Positions 26,860 through 35,745 of a DNA stretch of 64,000 nt are shown piece after piece; position 1 is the first letter of the stretch; every line of letters begins with the position of its first letter. The position numbers and the translations under genes were made by a program. The stretch spans positions 1 to 64,000 of the forward strand of contig NZ_JODL01000001.1 in NCBI RefSeq assembly GCF_000718985.1, in the 5' to 3' direction. The stretch comes from Streptomyces megasporus. Lineage in GTDB: Bacteria > Actinomycetota > Actinomycetes > Streptomycetales > Streptomycetaceae. The notes below the pieces were generated by a model. It was given only the letters and a program-made list of their open reading frames with translations, had not been told where the DNA came from and made no database searches.

Positions 26860-28044
26860 ATGGTGCGAAGCCCTTCCCTGCCCCTGCGAACGGCCGTCGC
26901 CTCCCTCGCCGGGCTCGCCCTGTTCGCCGCGGGCTGTTCCTCCGACGGCGACGGGGAGCCCACGGACCGGACCAGCGCCACGGCCGACCGGTCCGCCTCC
27001 CCCTCCGAGAACCCCTCGCCCTCCGGCGGTGCCTCGCCCGCCCCCGCCAAGGGGTCGGTGGAGGTCGTGGACACCGTCGTGACGGGACTGAAGTCCCCCT
27101 GGGGACTGGCCCCCCTGCCGGACGGCGACCTGCTGGTCTCCTCGCGGGACGAGGGCACGATCCTGCGGGTCGACGCCGACAGCGGGAAGACGACCGAGCT
27201 GGGCTCGGTGCCCGGGGTCGAGCCGGGCGGCGAGGGCGGTCTGCTGGGCATCGCCGTCTCGCCCGACTTCGCCGAGGACCGCCACGTCTACGCCTACTTC
27301 ACCAGCGCCTCCGACAACCGGATCGTGCGCATGCTCTACGAGGAGGACAAGGAGGAGGGCAGCCAACTCGGCGCGCCCAGCACGATCTTCCGGGGCATCC
27401 CCAAGGGGATGATCCACAACGGCGGCCGGATCGCCTTCGGCCCGGACCGGATGCTCTACGTGGGGACGGGCGACTCCGGCGACGAGAGCCTCTCCCAGGA
27501 CAGGGAGTCCCTCGGCGGCAAGATCCTGCGCATGACGCCGGACGGCGAGCCTCCGGGTCACGGCAATCCCGAGGCGGACTCGGTCGTCTACTCCTGGGGC
27601 CACCGCAACGTCCAGGGGCTGGCCTGGGACGCCGAGAAACGGCTCTGGGCGGCCGAGTTCGGCCAGAACACCTGGGACGAGCTCAACTTGATCCGGCCCG
27701 GCGCCAACTACGGCTGGCCCGAGGTGGAGGGCGAGGCCGGCGAGGAGGGCTTCGTCGATCCCGTGGCCCAGTGGAAGCCCGCCGACGCCTCCCCGAGCGG
27801 CATCGCCGTGACGAACGGCTCGGTGTGGATGGCGGGCCTGCGCGGGGAGAGGCTGTGGCGCGTGCCCCTGGACGGCGTGAAAAAGGTGGCGGAACCCCAG
27901 GCGTTCCTGGAGGGTGAGTACGGGCGGTTGCGGACGGTCGTCTCCGCCGGCGGCGACGGGCTGTGGCTGGTGACCAGCGAGACGGACTCGCGCGGTACGC
28001 CCGGCGAGGACGACGACCGCATCCTGAAACTGGAGGTCCGCTGA
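26860..28044 (+). CDS. PQQ-dependent sugar dehydrogenase-like lipoprotein
   Basis: 394 residues. An N-terminal lipoprotein signal with Cys at about residue 26 (LFAAGCSSDG) is followed by a Ser/Pro-rich spacer to about 65, then a six-bladed beta-propeller of the soluble glucose/aldose dehydrogenase (GSDH, PF07995) type. Family residues are the catalytic His in IHNGGRIAFGPDRMLYVGTGD, the PQQ-binding Arg in SWGHRNVQGLAWD, and LNLIRPGANYGWP near the metal site. It should act outside the membrane. AAAGG lies 7 nt before ATG 26860. Streptomycetes generally lack PQQ synthesis, so the cofactor or activity is open. The stop codon overlaps the ATG of the next gene by one base (TGATG). Confidence 0.9.
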   Translation: MVRSPSLPLRTAVASLAGLALFAAGCSSDGDGEPTDRTSATADRSASPSENPSPSGGASPAPAKGSVEVVDTVVTGLKSPWGLAPLPDGDLLVSSRDEGTILRVDADSGKTTELGSVPGVEPGGEGGLLGIAVSPDFAEDRHVYAYFTSASDNRIVRMLYEEDKEEGSQLGAPSTIFRGIPKGMIHNGGRIAFGPDRMLYVGTGDSGDESLSQDRESLGGKILRMTPDGEPPGHGNPEADSVVYSWGHRNVQGLAWDAEKRLWAAEFGQNTWDELNLIRPGANYGWPEVEGEAGEEGFVDPVAQWKPADASPSGIAVTNGSVWMAGLRGERLWRVPLDGVKKVAEPQAFLEGEYGRLRTVVSAGGDGLWLVTSETDSRGTPGEDDDRILKLEVR

Positions 28045-28262
28045 TGTTCAACCTGATCGAGGAGTTGTTCGCCCCCGGACGCCGCCACGCCGAGGACGAG
28101 CGCAGGCGGCTGGAGCACACACGGGTGGAGGAGGGCAGCCACGATCCGGGCCGCGGCCCGATCGACCTCGCCTCGGGGCATGTCCTGATCAGGCCCCCGC
28201 GTCCGGCGCCGCAGGAGGAGTCCGTCCCGGACCGGGAGCCGACCTCCGGGGCGGCGGCCTGA
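28044..28262 (+). CDS. Small DUF6191-like protein coupled to the sugar dehydrogenase
   Basis: 72 residues beginning MFNLIEELFAPGRRHAEDER. The following pattern RRRLEHTRVEEG...DPGRGPIDLASGHVLIRPP resembles Streptomyces proteins I recall as DUF6191; function is unknown. A short amphipathic N-terminus (FNLIEELF) may associate with the membrane; the rest is hydrophilic and Pro/Glu-rich. GGAGG lies 7 nt before the ATG, inside the end of the upstream gene, and TGATG overlaps the two genes, so translation is coupled. An array of 11-bp repeats starts at its stop codon. Confidence 0.75.
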   Translation: MFNLIEELFAPGRRHAEDERRRLEHTRVEEGSHDPGRGPIDLASGHVLIRPPRPAPQEESVPDREPTSGAAA

Positions 28263-28303
28263 ACCGGCCCTGAGCCAGCCCTGAGCCGGCCCTGAATCGG
28301 CTC
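28260..28303. repeat. Four tandem 11-bp repeats starting at a stop codon
   Basis: Units TGAACCGGCCC, TGAGCCAGCCC, TGAGCCGGCCC and TGAATCGGCTC run from 28260 to 28303; a fifth, poorer copy follows to 28314. The first TGA is the stop codon of the DUF6191-like gene. Each unit brings a TGA into a different frame. No function is assigned. The rest of the gap to 28377 holds nothing I recognise. Confidence 0.75.
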
Positions 28304-28377
28304 TGCCCCGACTCTCGTCCGGTCCCGACCCGGTGGGGCGTCGAGCGGGGACGGCCCTCCTTCCTCCCGGCGCCCGA

Positions 28378-31300
28378 TCAGCCGGCCGCCGCGCGACCGA
28401 CGTCCGCCGGTTCCACCAGCCGCAGCCGGTGGGCCATCGCCGCCGCCTCGCCGCGACCCGAGACGGCCAGCTTCGCCAGGATGTTGGAGACGTGCACGCT
28501 GGCCGTCTTGGGGGAGATGAACAGCGCCTCGGCGATCTGGCGGTTGCTGCGGCCCGCCGCGACCAGCCGCAGCACGTCGCGCTCGCGGGGGGTGAGGCCG
28601 AACGCCTCCACCGGGTCGTCCGGCGGCGAGGGCGGCGTGGTGTCCCCGGAGCGCCGGGGGCCGAGGGCGACGCGGGCCCGTCCGGCCAGCCTCTCGACGC
28701 CCTCGCGCAGCGGCACGGCGCCCAGGCTCACGGCCGTGGCGTGCGCCCGCGCCAGCAGGTCGGCGGCCTCCTCGCGGCTCCCGCCCGCGTCCAGCAGGGC
28801 CTCCGCCCACCGGTACCGCGCCCCGGCCAGCCGGAAGGGCCGCGGCACCCGCTCGAAGGCGGCCACCGCCTCGGCCCAGCGGTCGGGGTCGTTCCGCCCC
28901 CGGGCCCGCAGCAGCTCGGCGTCCACCATCAGCCCGTAGGCCGCCCACACCGGTATCAGCCGCGGCAACTCCTTGGCCGCCCGGCACATCCGCTCCAGGA
29001 CGCGTTCCCTGTCCGGCTCCGCGGCGGGCAGTCCGCGCGTGTCCGCCTCGACCGCCAGCGCGGAGGACAGCAGCGGCCAGGCGTACCGTTCGGTGGAGAG
29101 CGGGAAGCCGCGGTCCAGCGCCTCCTCCAGCACGCGTCGGGCGTGGAGCGGTCGGCCGCGCGCCGCCTCGATCTCCAGTTCCAGACGGGCGAGCGGGATC
29201 GTGTACTGCGGCTGCGGGTCGTGCGTGCCGTGGTGCTTCCACGCCTCGGCCAGCTCCCGGGCGGCCAGGTCGACACGGCCCCGGCGGAGGGCGAGGTGGG
29301 CGCTCTTGAGCGCGGCCGAACCGCGCGGCCTGGCGCCGCTCGCCAGTTTGCGCGTGGCGGCCAGCGCGGCGTCGGCCTCCTCCCAGCGTCCCAGGGCGAC
29401 CAGTGACTCGGCCATGTTGCTCTGGAGCCACGCCCTGGTGTCCTGGAGTCCGAAGCGGTGGGCGACCCGCAGCCCCTCCTCGGCCACCTCCACGGCCTCC
29501 TCGGAGCGGCCCACCCCCTCCAACGCGGACGAGAGGTTGACGTGGCAGCGTCCCATGACGCCCACCTCTCCCCGCTCCACCACGCACCGGGCGACCTCGG
29601 CCATCTCGGCGAGCCCGGCGTCCACGTCGCCCGAGAAGACCCGCAGGCCGCCCAGGGTGAGTCGGGCGTGCAGTTCGATGCTCCCGGCGCCCACCAGGGA
29701 GGCCAGTTCCACCGCGCGCTGCGCGGTGGTGAAGGCCTCCGGTCCGGCGTCGTGGACGGACTCCCAGGCGGCGGCGAAGGCCATCACCTCGGCGTGCACC
29801 GGGGAGGGCGGCAGCCCGCGCACCAGGTCCCGGGCCCGGGCCAGCTCCTCCCAGCCGTCACCCTGGCCGGTGCTCTGCGCGAGCTTGGAGCGCTGGGTCC
29901 AGAACCAGGCCGCCCGCAGCGGTTCCCGCTTCTCGTCCAGCATCCGCAGGGCCCGTCTGACGACGGCCAGCGCCCGTTTGCGCTCCCCCGAGAGCTGGGC
30001 GGCGGTCACCGCCGCGGCCAACAGGTCGAGGTGGCGCAGCGCCTCGTCCTCGCAGTCGCAGGCCGGGTACATCTCGGCGTGCTCGGTGGGTGGCAGGGCG
30101 CGGCGAGTGGCCGCGTCGGCGTCCTCCCACAGCTCCAGCGCCCGGTCCAGCAGCCGGAGCTGTTCGGCGTAGGCGTAGCGCCGTCGGGCGACGGCGGCCG
30201 CGTCCAGGACGGCGGGCAGCGCCCTGGGCACGTCGCGCGCCGCGTACCAGTGGCTGGCCAGTCGGGCGGCGCGCTCGTCGGTGCGGACGAGGGCGGGGTC
30301 CGCCTCCAGCGCCTGGGCGTAGCGGCGGTTGAGGCCGACGCGTTCGCCGGGCAGCAGGTCCTCCGAGACGGCCTCGCGCACCAGCGCGTGTCGGAAGCGG
30401 TAGCCGTCGCCGTCCTGGGTGGGGGCGAGGATGTTGGCGCCCACCGCGGCCCGCAGCGCCTCGATCAGCTCGTCCTCGGGCAGCCGCGCCACCGCGGCGA
30501 GCAGGGCGTGCTCCACCGCGGAACCGCCCTCGGCGGCGATCCGGACCACCTGTTGGGAGGTCTCCGGCAGCGCCTCGACCCGCACCAGCAGCAGGTCGCG
30601 CAGCGAGTCGCTGATGCCGCAGGCGGTGCCGCCGACCGTCAGCTCCTCCACGAAGAAGGGGTTGCCCTCGGAACGTTCGAAGACCTGCTCCGCCAACTCG
30701 GGTTCGGGGTTCTCCACCCCCTGGATGCCGGCGATCTGCGCCCGCACCTCCTCCCGGCTGAGCCTGGGCAACTCGATCCGGCGGACGGTCCGCAGCCGGT
30801 CCAGCTCTGCGAGGAAGGGGCGCAGCGGGTGGCGGCGGTGGATGTCGTCGGAGCGGTAGCCGGCGACGAGGACCAGCCGGGCGCGGTCGAGGGAGCGGAA
30901 CAGGTACGCCAGCAGTTCCCTCGTGGAGCGGTCGGCCCAGTGCAGATCCTCGACGGCGAGGACGAGGGTGCGTTCCTTCGAGAGCGACTCCAGCAGTCGG
31001 GCGGTGAGTTCGAACAGTCGGGCCCGACCGTCCTCCTCGTGCCACTCGCGGGTGGTCTCCCCCAGTTCGGGCAGGAGACGGGCCAACTCGCCCTCCTGGC
31101 CCGCGGCGGCGGCCGTCAACTCCCGGCCGAGTTGACGGTGGAGGGAGCGCAGCAGGGTGGAGATCGGCGCGAACGGCAGGCCGTCGGCGCCGATCTCGAC
31201 GCATCCGCCGACGGCCGCGACCGCGCCGTCCGCGCGGGCGGCGTTCAGGAACTCCTCCAGCAGCCGTGTCTTGCCGACCCCGGCCTCCCCCGCCACCACG

Positions 31301-31416
31301 ACCGCCTGCGGTTCGCCCTGGGCGGCACGCGCGAGCGCGTCGAGGAGAACGGTCAGTTCGTCCCCGCGACCGACGAACACCGGGCTGACTCTGGCACTGT
31401 CCACGGCGCCGAGCAT
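28378..31416 (-). CDS. Large ATP-binding LuxR-family (LAL) transcriptional regulator
   Basis: 1012 residues. This is a MalT-like regulator with an N-terminal AAA ATPase and a C-terminal LuxR HTH. Walker A is GEAGVGKTR (about 43-51), a Walker B-like LVLAVEDLHWADRST lies near 145, and then a long helical TPR-like region follows (about 330-900). The HTH reads LTPRERDVLRLVAAGRSNRQIAEALFISPKTASVHVSNILAKL at the end. LAL regulators often control secondary metabolism or sugar use; the target here is unknown. ATG 31414-31416 was preferred since the family motif VFVGRGDEL follows at once; no ribosome site is visible, so a leaderless mRNA is possible. It is convergent with the sugar dehydrogenase operon. 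Confidence 0.92.
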   Translation of the reverse strand: MLGAVDSARVSPVFVGRGDELTVLLDALARAAQGEPQAVVVAGEAGVGKTRLLEEFLNAARADGAVAAVGGCVEIGADGLPFAPISTLLRSLHRQLGRELTAAAAGQEGELARLLPELGETTREWHEEDGRARLFELTARLLESLSKERTLVLAVEDLHWADRSTRELLAYLFRSLDRARLVLVAGYRSDDIHRRHPLRPFLAELDRLRTVRRIELPRLSREEVRAQIAGIQGVENPEPELAEQVFERSEGNPFFVEELTVGGTACGISDSLRDLLLVRVEALPETSQQVVRIAAEGGSAVEHALLAAVARLPEDELIEALRAAVGANILAPTQDGDGYRFRHALVREAVSEDLLPGERVGLNRRYAQALEADPALVRTDERAARLASHWYAARDVPRALPAVLDAAAVARRRYAYAEQLRLLDRALELWEDADAATRRALPPTEHAEMYPACDCEDEALRHLDLLAAAVTAAQLSGERKRALAVVRRALRMLDEKREPLRAAWFWTQRSKLAQSTGQGDGWEELARARDLVRGLPPSPVHAEVMAFAAAWESVHDAGPEAFTTAQRAVELASLVGAGSIELHARLTLGGLRVFSGDVDAGLAEMAEVARCVVERGEVGVMGRCHVNLSSALEGVGRSEEAVEVAEEGLRVAHRFGLQDTRAWLQSNMAESLVALGRWEEADAALAATRKLASGARPRGSAALKSAHLALRRGRVDLAARELAEAWKHHGTHDPQPQYTIPLARLELEIEAARGRPLHARRVLEEALDRGFPLSTERYAWPLLSSALAVEADTRGLPAAEPDRERVLERMCRAAKELPRLIPVWAAYGLMVDAELLRARGRNDPDRWAEAVAAFERVPRPFRLAGARYRWAEALLDAGGSREEAADLLARAHATAVSLGAVPLREGVERLAGRARVALGPRRSGDTTPPSPPDDPVEAFGLTPRERDVLRLVAAGRSNRQIAEALFISPKTASVHVSNILAKLAVSGRGEAAAMAHRLRLVEPADVGRAAAG

Positions 31417-31484
31417 CGCACAGGAGTCGGACGGCGCGGCACCGGATTCCACCGGTGCCCGTCGTGCCGTCCGGATCACATCGG

Positions 31485-31691
31485 TCAGGCGGTCCGGACC
31501 CACCGGCCGGACTTCCCGTCGCTCTTCCCGTTCCGCGGCCCCGCGGTGTCCCTCCGCCCTCCGCTCCCCCCGCCCTGTTCTTCCCCGCCCCGCCGGCGGC
31601 GGGCGACGGCGGCCTTCCGGGCGAGGCGTTCCCGCTCGGCCTCGCTGCGCAGTTCGGCGGCGCGCATCCCGTGTAGCTGATAGTCGAACAT
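31485..31691 (-). CDS. Small basic coiled protein MFDYQLH..., unknown function
   Basis: 68 residues beginning MFDYQLHGMRAAELRSEAERERLARKAA. This pattern (aromatic start, then a charged helix with E/R heptad-like spacing) recurs in short Streptomyces proteins I recall as hypothetical. The C-terminal half is Gly/Arg/Lys-rich and disordered. ATG 31689-31691 follows GGGGGG by 6 nt; the frame is open to 31748 but the extra residues look non-coding. It precedes the LAL regulator gene by 68 bp on the same strand and follows the gatB terminators. Confidence 0.6.
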   Translation of the reverse strand: MFDYQLHGMRAAELRSEAERERLARKAAVARRRRGGEEQGGGSGGRRDTAGPRNGKSDGKSGRWVRTA

Positions 31692-31842
31692 TCCGGCCCC
31701 CCGGTTCCGACGCTTGGTTTCTCGTCCGCCGGCGGCGGACGTCTCCACCTTCGTCTCCCAGGTGGGGCGGTCACATCGGGAGCATGCCCCATGTTCGGGC
31801 GGCCGGATGCCTTAGGAAGCGAGGCTCGGGGGCCCGCTCCCG

Positions 31843-31900
31843 CCCGGGGTCGGTAAGCCCCCGGCCGGGCGATCCCGGGCGGGGGGCTTACCGATCCCGG
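31843..31900 (-). terminator. Second, long imperfect hairpin downstream of gatB
   Basis: An imperfect palindrome of 58 bp. CGGTAAGCCCC (31851-31861) pairs exactly with GGGGCTTACCG (31883-31893), and the flanks CCCGGGGT/ATCCCGGG extend it with one mismatch. It lies directly beyond the nearer terminator. Confidence 0.75.
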
Positions 31901-31905
31901 GCACG

Positions 31906-31942
31906 GCGCGGCCCCCGCACCCATCGGATGCGGGGGCCGCGC
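31906..31942 (-). terminator. Hairpin terminator of gatB
   Basis: The arms 31906-31919 and 31929-31942 pair perfectly over 14 bp around a 9-nt loop, 15 bp beyond the gatB stop. Confidence 0.88.
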
Positions 31943-31956
31943 GGGAGGTCGGGGCG

Positions 31957-33465
31957 TCAGCCCTGGACGCCCAGCTTCTCCAGGATGAGCTCGCGCACGC
32001 GGGCGGCGTCCGCCTGGCCGCGGGTGGCCTTCATCACGGCGCCGACGAGCGCGCCGGCCGCCTGCACCTTGCCGCCGCGGATCTTCTCGGCGATCGCCTC
32101 GTTGGCGGCGATCGCCTCGTCCACGGCCTTGCTCAGCGCGCCGGTGTCCGAGACGACCTTCAGACCGCGCTTCTCCACGACCTCGTCCGGCTCGCCCTCG
32201 CCCGCGAGGACGCCCTCGATGGTCTGGCGGGCCAGCTTGTCGTTGAGGGAACCCTCGGCGACCAGGGCGCACACCCGGGCGACCTGGGCCGGGGTGATGG
32301 GCAGGGCGGACAGTTCGGTGCCCTGCTCGTTCGCCCGGCGGGCCAGCTCGCCCATCCACCACTTGCGGGCCTGGTCGGCCGGGGCGCCCGCGTCGATGGT
32401 GGCGACGATCAGGTCGATGGCGCCCGCGTTGAGGACGGACTGCATCTCGTGCTGGGAGATGCCCCACTGCTCGCGCAGCCGGTTGCGGCGCACCCGCGGC
32501 AGTTCGGGCAGCTCGGCCCGGAGCTTCTCCACCCACTCCCGCGAGGGCGCGACGGGCACCAGGTCCGGCTCGGGGAAGTAGCGGTAGTCCTCCGCCTCCT
32601 CCTTGACGCGGCCGGAGGTGGTGCTGCCGGTGTCCTCGTGGAAGTGGCGGGTCTCCTGGACGATCTTCCCGCCCGCGTCCAGTACGGCGGCGTGGCGCTG
32701 GATCTCGAAGCGGGTGGCCCGCTCGACGCTGCGCAGCGAGTTGACGTTCTTGGTCTCCGATCGGGTGCCGAACGTCTCGGTGCCGTGCGGCCGCAGCGAC
32801 AGGTTGACGTCGCAGCGCATCTGACCCATCTCCATCCGGGCCTCGGAGACCCCGAGGGCGCGGATGAGTTCGCGCAGCTCGGCGACGTACGCCCGGGCCA
32901 CCTCGGGCGCGCGCTCCCCGGCGCCGACGATGGGCTTGGTGACGATCTCGACCAGGGGGATGCCGGCCCGGTTGTAGTCCAGCAGCGAGTGCGAGGCTCC
33001 GTGGATGCGGCCCGTGGCGCCGCCGATGTGCGTGGACTTGCCGGTGTCCTCCTCCATGTGGGCGCGCTCGATCTCCACGCGGAAGACCTCGCCGTCCTCC
33101 AACTGGACGTCCAGGTAACCGTTGAAGGCGATCGGCTCGTCGTACTGGGAGATCTGGAAGTTCTTCGGCATGTCCGGATAGAAGTAGTTCTTCCGGGCGA
33201 ACCGACACCACTCGGCGATCTCGCAGTTCAGCGCGAGGCCGATCCGGATGGTGGACTCCACCGCGGTGGCGTTGACCACCGGCAGGGAGCCCGGCAGGCC
33301 GAGGCAGACGGGGCAGGTCTGCGTGTTGGGCTCGGCGCCCAGCGCTGTGGAGCAGCCGCAGAACATCTTGGTCCTGGTGCCCAGCTCGACATGGACCTCC
33401 AGGCCCATGACGGGGTCGTAGGAGGCCAGCGCGTCCTCGTACGACACCAGTTCAGTGACAGTCAC
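31957..33465 (-). CDS. gatB: Asp/Glu-tRNA amidotransferase subunit B
   Basis: 502 residues. With GatC and GatA it converts Glu-tRNA(Gln) and Asp-tRNA(Asn) to the amidated forms, and this subunit binds tRNA and holds the kinase site. The start [20 protein letters not shown], the zinc cysteines (CGC...[16 protein letters not shown]), [49 protein letters not shown], and the C-terminal YqeY-like tail ([27 protein letters not shown]) are all typical. GTG 33463-33465 has AAAGG 11 nt upstream. It is the last gene of gatC-gatA-(80 aa)-gatB. Confidence 0.97.
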   Translation of the reverse strand: MTVTELVSYEDALASYDPVMGLEVHVELGTRTKMFCGCSTALGAEPNTQTCPVCLGLPGSLPVVNATAVESTIRIGLALNCEIAEWCRFARKNYFYPDMPKNFQISQYDEPIAFNGYLDVQLEDGEVFRVEIERAHMEEDTGKSTHIGGATGRIHGASHSLLDYNRAGIPLVEIVTKPIVGAGERAPEVARAYVAELRELIRALGVSEARMEMGQMRCDVNLSLRPHGTETFGTRSETKNVNSLRSVERATRFEIQRHAAVLDAGGKIVQETRHFHEDTGSTTSGRVKEEAEDYRYFPEPDLVPVAPSREWVEKLRAELPELPRVRRNRLREQWGISQHEMQSVLNAGAIDLIVATIDAGAPADQARKWWMGELARRANEQGTELSALPITPAQVARVCALVAEGSLNDKLARQTIEGVLAGEGEPDEVVEKRGLKVVSDTGALSKAVDEAIAANEAIAEKIRGGKVQAAGALVGAVMKATRGQADAARVRELILEKLGVQG

Positions 33466-33493
33466 GGAAAGCCAAACCTTTCAGGCGCTGCGG

Positions 33494-33736
33494 TCAGTCG
33501 TCGGCGAGGACGTCGTCGATGTCCAGGCGGCGCAGCTCGCGGACGAGGACGGCGGCGTTGGTGAGGACCGCGGCCCCGGAGACGACGGCGTCCAGGAGTT
33601 GCAGCTTGTCGCTCTCCCGCCGGGCGAGCTGGATCTGCTTGACGACTCCGAAGATGCCGAAGAGCGAGGTGCCGATGGACAGGTACAGGCCGGGCTTGCT
33701 CTTCTTGAACCCCTTGGCCTTCTTCAGGGTGCTCAC
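33494..33736 (-). CDS. 80-residue membrane-associated protein inside the gat operon
   Basis: The sequence begins [20 protein letters not shown], a basic N-terminus followed by a hydrophobic segment [12 protein letters not shown] (about 20-32) and a second, weaker one ([15 protein letters not shown], about 51-65). It ends in an acidic tail DIDDVLADD. No family is recognised. GTG 33734-33736 overlaps the gatA stop (GTGA), so its translation depends on gatA, and gatB starts 28 bp later. I recall a hypothetical gene at this place in S. coelicolor. A role at the membrane linked to the amidotransferase, or simple hitch-hiking, cannot be told apart. Confidence 0.8.
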   Translation of the reverse strand: MSTLKKAKGFKKSKPGLYLSIGTSLFGIFGVVKQIQLARRESDKLQLLDAVVSGAAVLTNAAVLVRELRRLDIDDVLADD

Positions 33737-35244
33737 AGCGCGGGTGCCTCCTCCAGGATCGGGTGCCCCCACCGTGCCCGGAAGGCGGCCTCGACCGCGG
33801 CTCCGACACGGTACAGCCGGTCGTCGGCCATGGCGGGGGCGATGATCTGCAGGCCCACCGGCAGCCCGTCCTCGGGCGCCAGGCCGCACGGCAGCGACAT
33901 GGCCGCGTTGCCCGCCAGGTTGGTCGGGATGGTGCACAGGTCCGCCAGGTACATGGCCATCGGGTCGTCGGCCCGCTCGCCGATGGGGAAGGCGGTGGTG
34001 GGGGTGGTCGGGGAGACCAGCACGTCCACCTGTCCGAAGGCGGCCTCGAAGTCGCGCTTGATGAGCGTGCGCACCTTCTGGGCGGAGCCGTAGTAGGCGT
34101 CGTAGTAGCCGGAGGACAGCGCGTAGGTGCCCAGCATGATCCGGCGCTTGACCTCGGGGCCGAAGCCGGCCTCGCGGGTGAGGGAGGTGACCTCCTCGGC
34201 GGAGTGGCCGCCGTCGTCGCCGACCCGCAGGCCGTAGCGCATGGCGTCGAAGCGGGCCAGGTTCGAGGAGCACTCGGAGGGGGCGATCAGGTAGTACGCC
34301 GCGAGCGCCTTGTCGAAGGACGGGCAGGAGATCTCGACGACCTCGGCGCCCAGTTCGCGCAGCAGCTCCACCGACTCGTTGAAGCGCTGCACGACCCCGG
34401 CCTGGTAGCCCTCGCCGGAGAACTCCTTGACCACGCCGACGCGCATGCCCTCGACGTTCCCGTTCCGGGCGGCCTCGACCACCGGCGGGACGGGGGCGTC
34501 GATGGAGGTGGAGTCCATCGGGTCGTGTCCGGCGATCACCTCGTGCAGCAGGGCCGCGTCCAGCACCGTGCGGGCGCAGGGGCCGCCCTGGTCCAGGGAG
34601 GAGGAGAAGGCGACCATGCCGTAGCGGGAGACGGCGCCGTAGGTCGGCTTGACGCCGACGGTGCCGGTGACGGCGGCGGGCTGGCGGATGGAGCCGCCGG
34701 TGTCCGTGCCGATGGCCAGCGGGGCCTGGTACGAGGCCAGGGCCGCCGAGGAGCCGCCGCCGGAGCCGCCGGGGACGCGGGTGAGGTCCCACGGGTTGCC
34801 GGTCGGGCCGAAGGCGCTGTTCTCGGTGGAGGAGCCCATGGCGAACTCGTCCATGTTGGTCTTGCCCAGCACCACCACGTCGGCGGCCTTGAGCCGCCTG
34901 GTGACCGTGGCGTCGTAGGGCGGGATCCAGCCCTCCAGGATCCTGGAGCCGACCGTGGTGGGGACGCCCTCGGTGGTGAAGATGTCCTTGAGCGCCAGCG
35001 GGACGCCGGCCAGCGGGCCGAGCTTCTCGCCGCGCGAGCGCTTGGCGTCCACGGCGCGGGCGCGGGCCAGCGCACCCTCGCGGTCCACGTGGAGGAAGGC
35101 GTGCACCTTCTCGTCCACGGCCTCGATCCGGGCGAGGTGGGCCTCGGTCACCTCCACGGCGCTGGTCTCGCCGGAGGCGATCCGCTCGGCGATCTCGGCG
35201 GCGGTGAGCCTGGTCAGGTCACTGGTGTTGGTCACGTCGGTCAC
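33733..35244 (-). CDS. gatA: Asp/Glu-tRNA amidotransferase subunit A
   Basis: 503 residues. It is an amidase-signature hydrolase that releases ammonia from glutamine for GatB. The Ser-cisSer-Lys triad context is present: Lys in [14 protein letters not shown] (about 78), and the serine loop [34 protein letters not shown] (about 150-185). It is followed by [26 protein letters not shown]. The length is standard. GTG 35242-35244 overlaps the gatC stop as GTGA, with GGAGGA just upstream, and its own TGA overlaps the next GTG in the same way. Confidence 0.97.
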   Translation of the reverse strand: MTDVTNTSDLTRLTAAEIAERIASGETSAVEVTEAHLARIEAVDEKVHAFLHVDREGALARARAVDAKRSRGEKLGPLAGVPLALKDIFTTEGVPTTVGSRILEGWIPPYDATVTRRLKAADVVVLGKTNMDEFAMGSSTENSAFGPTGNPWDLTRVPGGSGGGSSAALASYQAPLAIGTDTGGSIRQPAAVTGTVGVKPTYGAVSRYGMVAFSSSLDQGGPCARTVLDAALLHEVIAGHDPMDSTSIDAPVPPVVEAARNGNVEGMRVGVVKEFSGEGYQAGVVQRFNESVELLRELGAEVVEISCPSFDKALAAYYLIAPSECSSNLARFDAMRYGLRVGDDGGHSAEEVTSLTREAGFGPEVKRRIMLGTYALSSGYYDAYYGSAQKVRTLIKRDFEAAFGQVDVLVSPTTPTTAFPIGERADDPMAMYLADLCTIPTNLAGNAAMSLPCGLAPEDGLPVGLQIIAPAMADDRLYRVGAAVEAAFRARWGHPILEEAPAL

Positions 35245-35537
35245 TCCTCCCCCAGGATCTGCGGCACCTTGAAACGCTGCTGCTCCTGGGCCGGGGCGCC
35301 GGAGAGCGCCTGCTCGGGGGTCAGCGACGGACGGACCTCGTCCGGACGCATGACGTTGGTCAGCGGCAGCGGGTGGGAGGTCGGCGGTACGTCCTCGTCG
35401 GCGACATCGGAGACGCGGGCGACCGCGCCGATGATGTCGTCGAGCTGTCCGGCGAAGTGGTCGAGCTCTTCGTCCTTCAGCTCCAGACGCGCCAGCCGGG
35501 CGAGGTGGGCGACCTCCTCGCGCGTGATGCCAGGCAT
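35241..35537 (-). CDS. gatC: Asp/Glu-tRNA amidotransferase subunit C
   Basis: 98 residues. A small belt subunit that wraps GatA and GatB. The sequence [36 protein letters not shown] is the standard N-terminal helical pair, and LRPDEV-type residues ([16 protein letters not shown]) follow near residue 70. GAGG lies 9 nt before ATG 35535-35537. It is the first gene of the operon. The 208 bp upstream contain a -10-like TAGGAT at 35606-35611 on the minus strand, a likely operon promoter. Confidence 0.96.
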   Translation of the reverse strand: MPGITREEVAHLARLARLELKDEELDHFAGQLDDIIGAVARVSDVADEDVPPTSHPLPLTNVMRPDEVRPSLTPEQALSGAPAQEQQRFKVPQILGEE

Positions 35538-35745
35538 GCAGCGATTCCTCGGGGTGAGTGGTGGATCTTTCGGGGCTTGACGGACTCTTTCTGCGGTCCG
35601 CCCCAATCCTATGGCGCTCGGAGCCGTGGGCGCACAGCGCCGCCGCACCGGGCCGCGAGGGGCCGGCGCGGCGCCTTCCTCCCCGGTCCTCCCCGGATCT
35701 CCTCCCCGGACCTCATCCCGGGGTCTCCTCGTGGGGCCGGCGGGC

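Larger units (their letters stand above)
31692..31956. other. 265-bp gap with two tandem gatB terminator hairpins
   Basis: The left 150 bp (31692-31842) is the upstream region of the 68-residue gene and shows no clear motif. The right part holds two consecutive hairpins downstream of gatB, listed separately. Confidence 0.5.

Noticed and set aside
29858..33211. 1117-codon minus-strand frame across the LAL regulator and gatB
   Set aside because: Out of frame with two well-supported genes; its peptide is Arg/Pro/Gly-rich noise.
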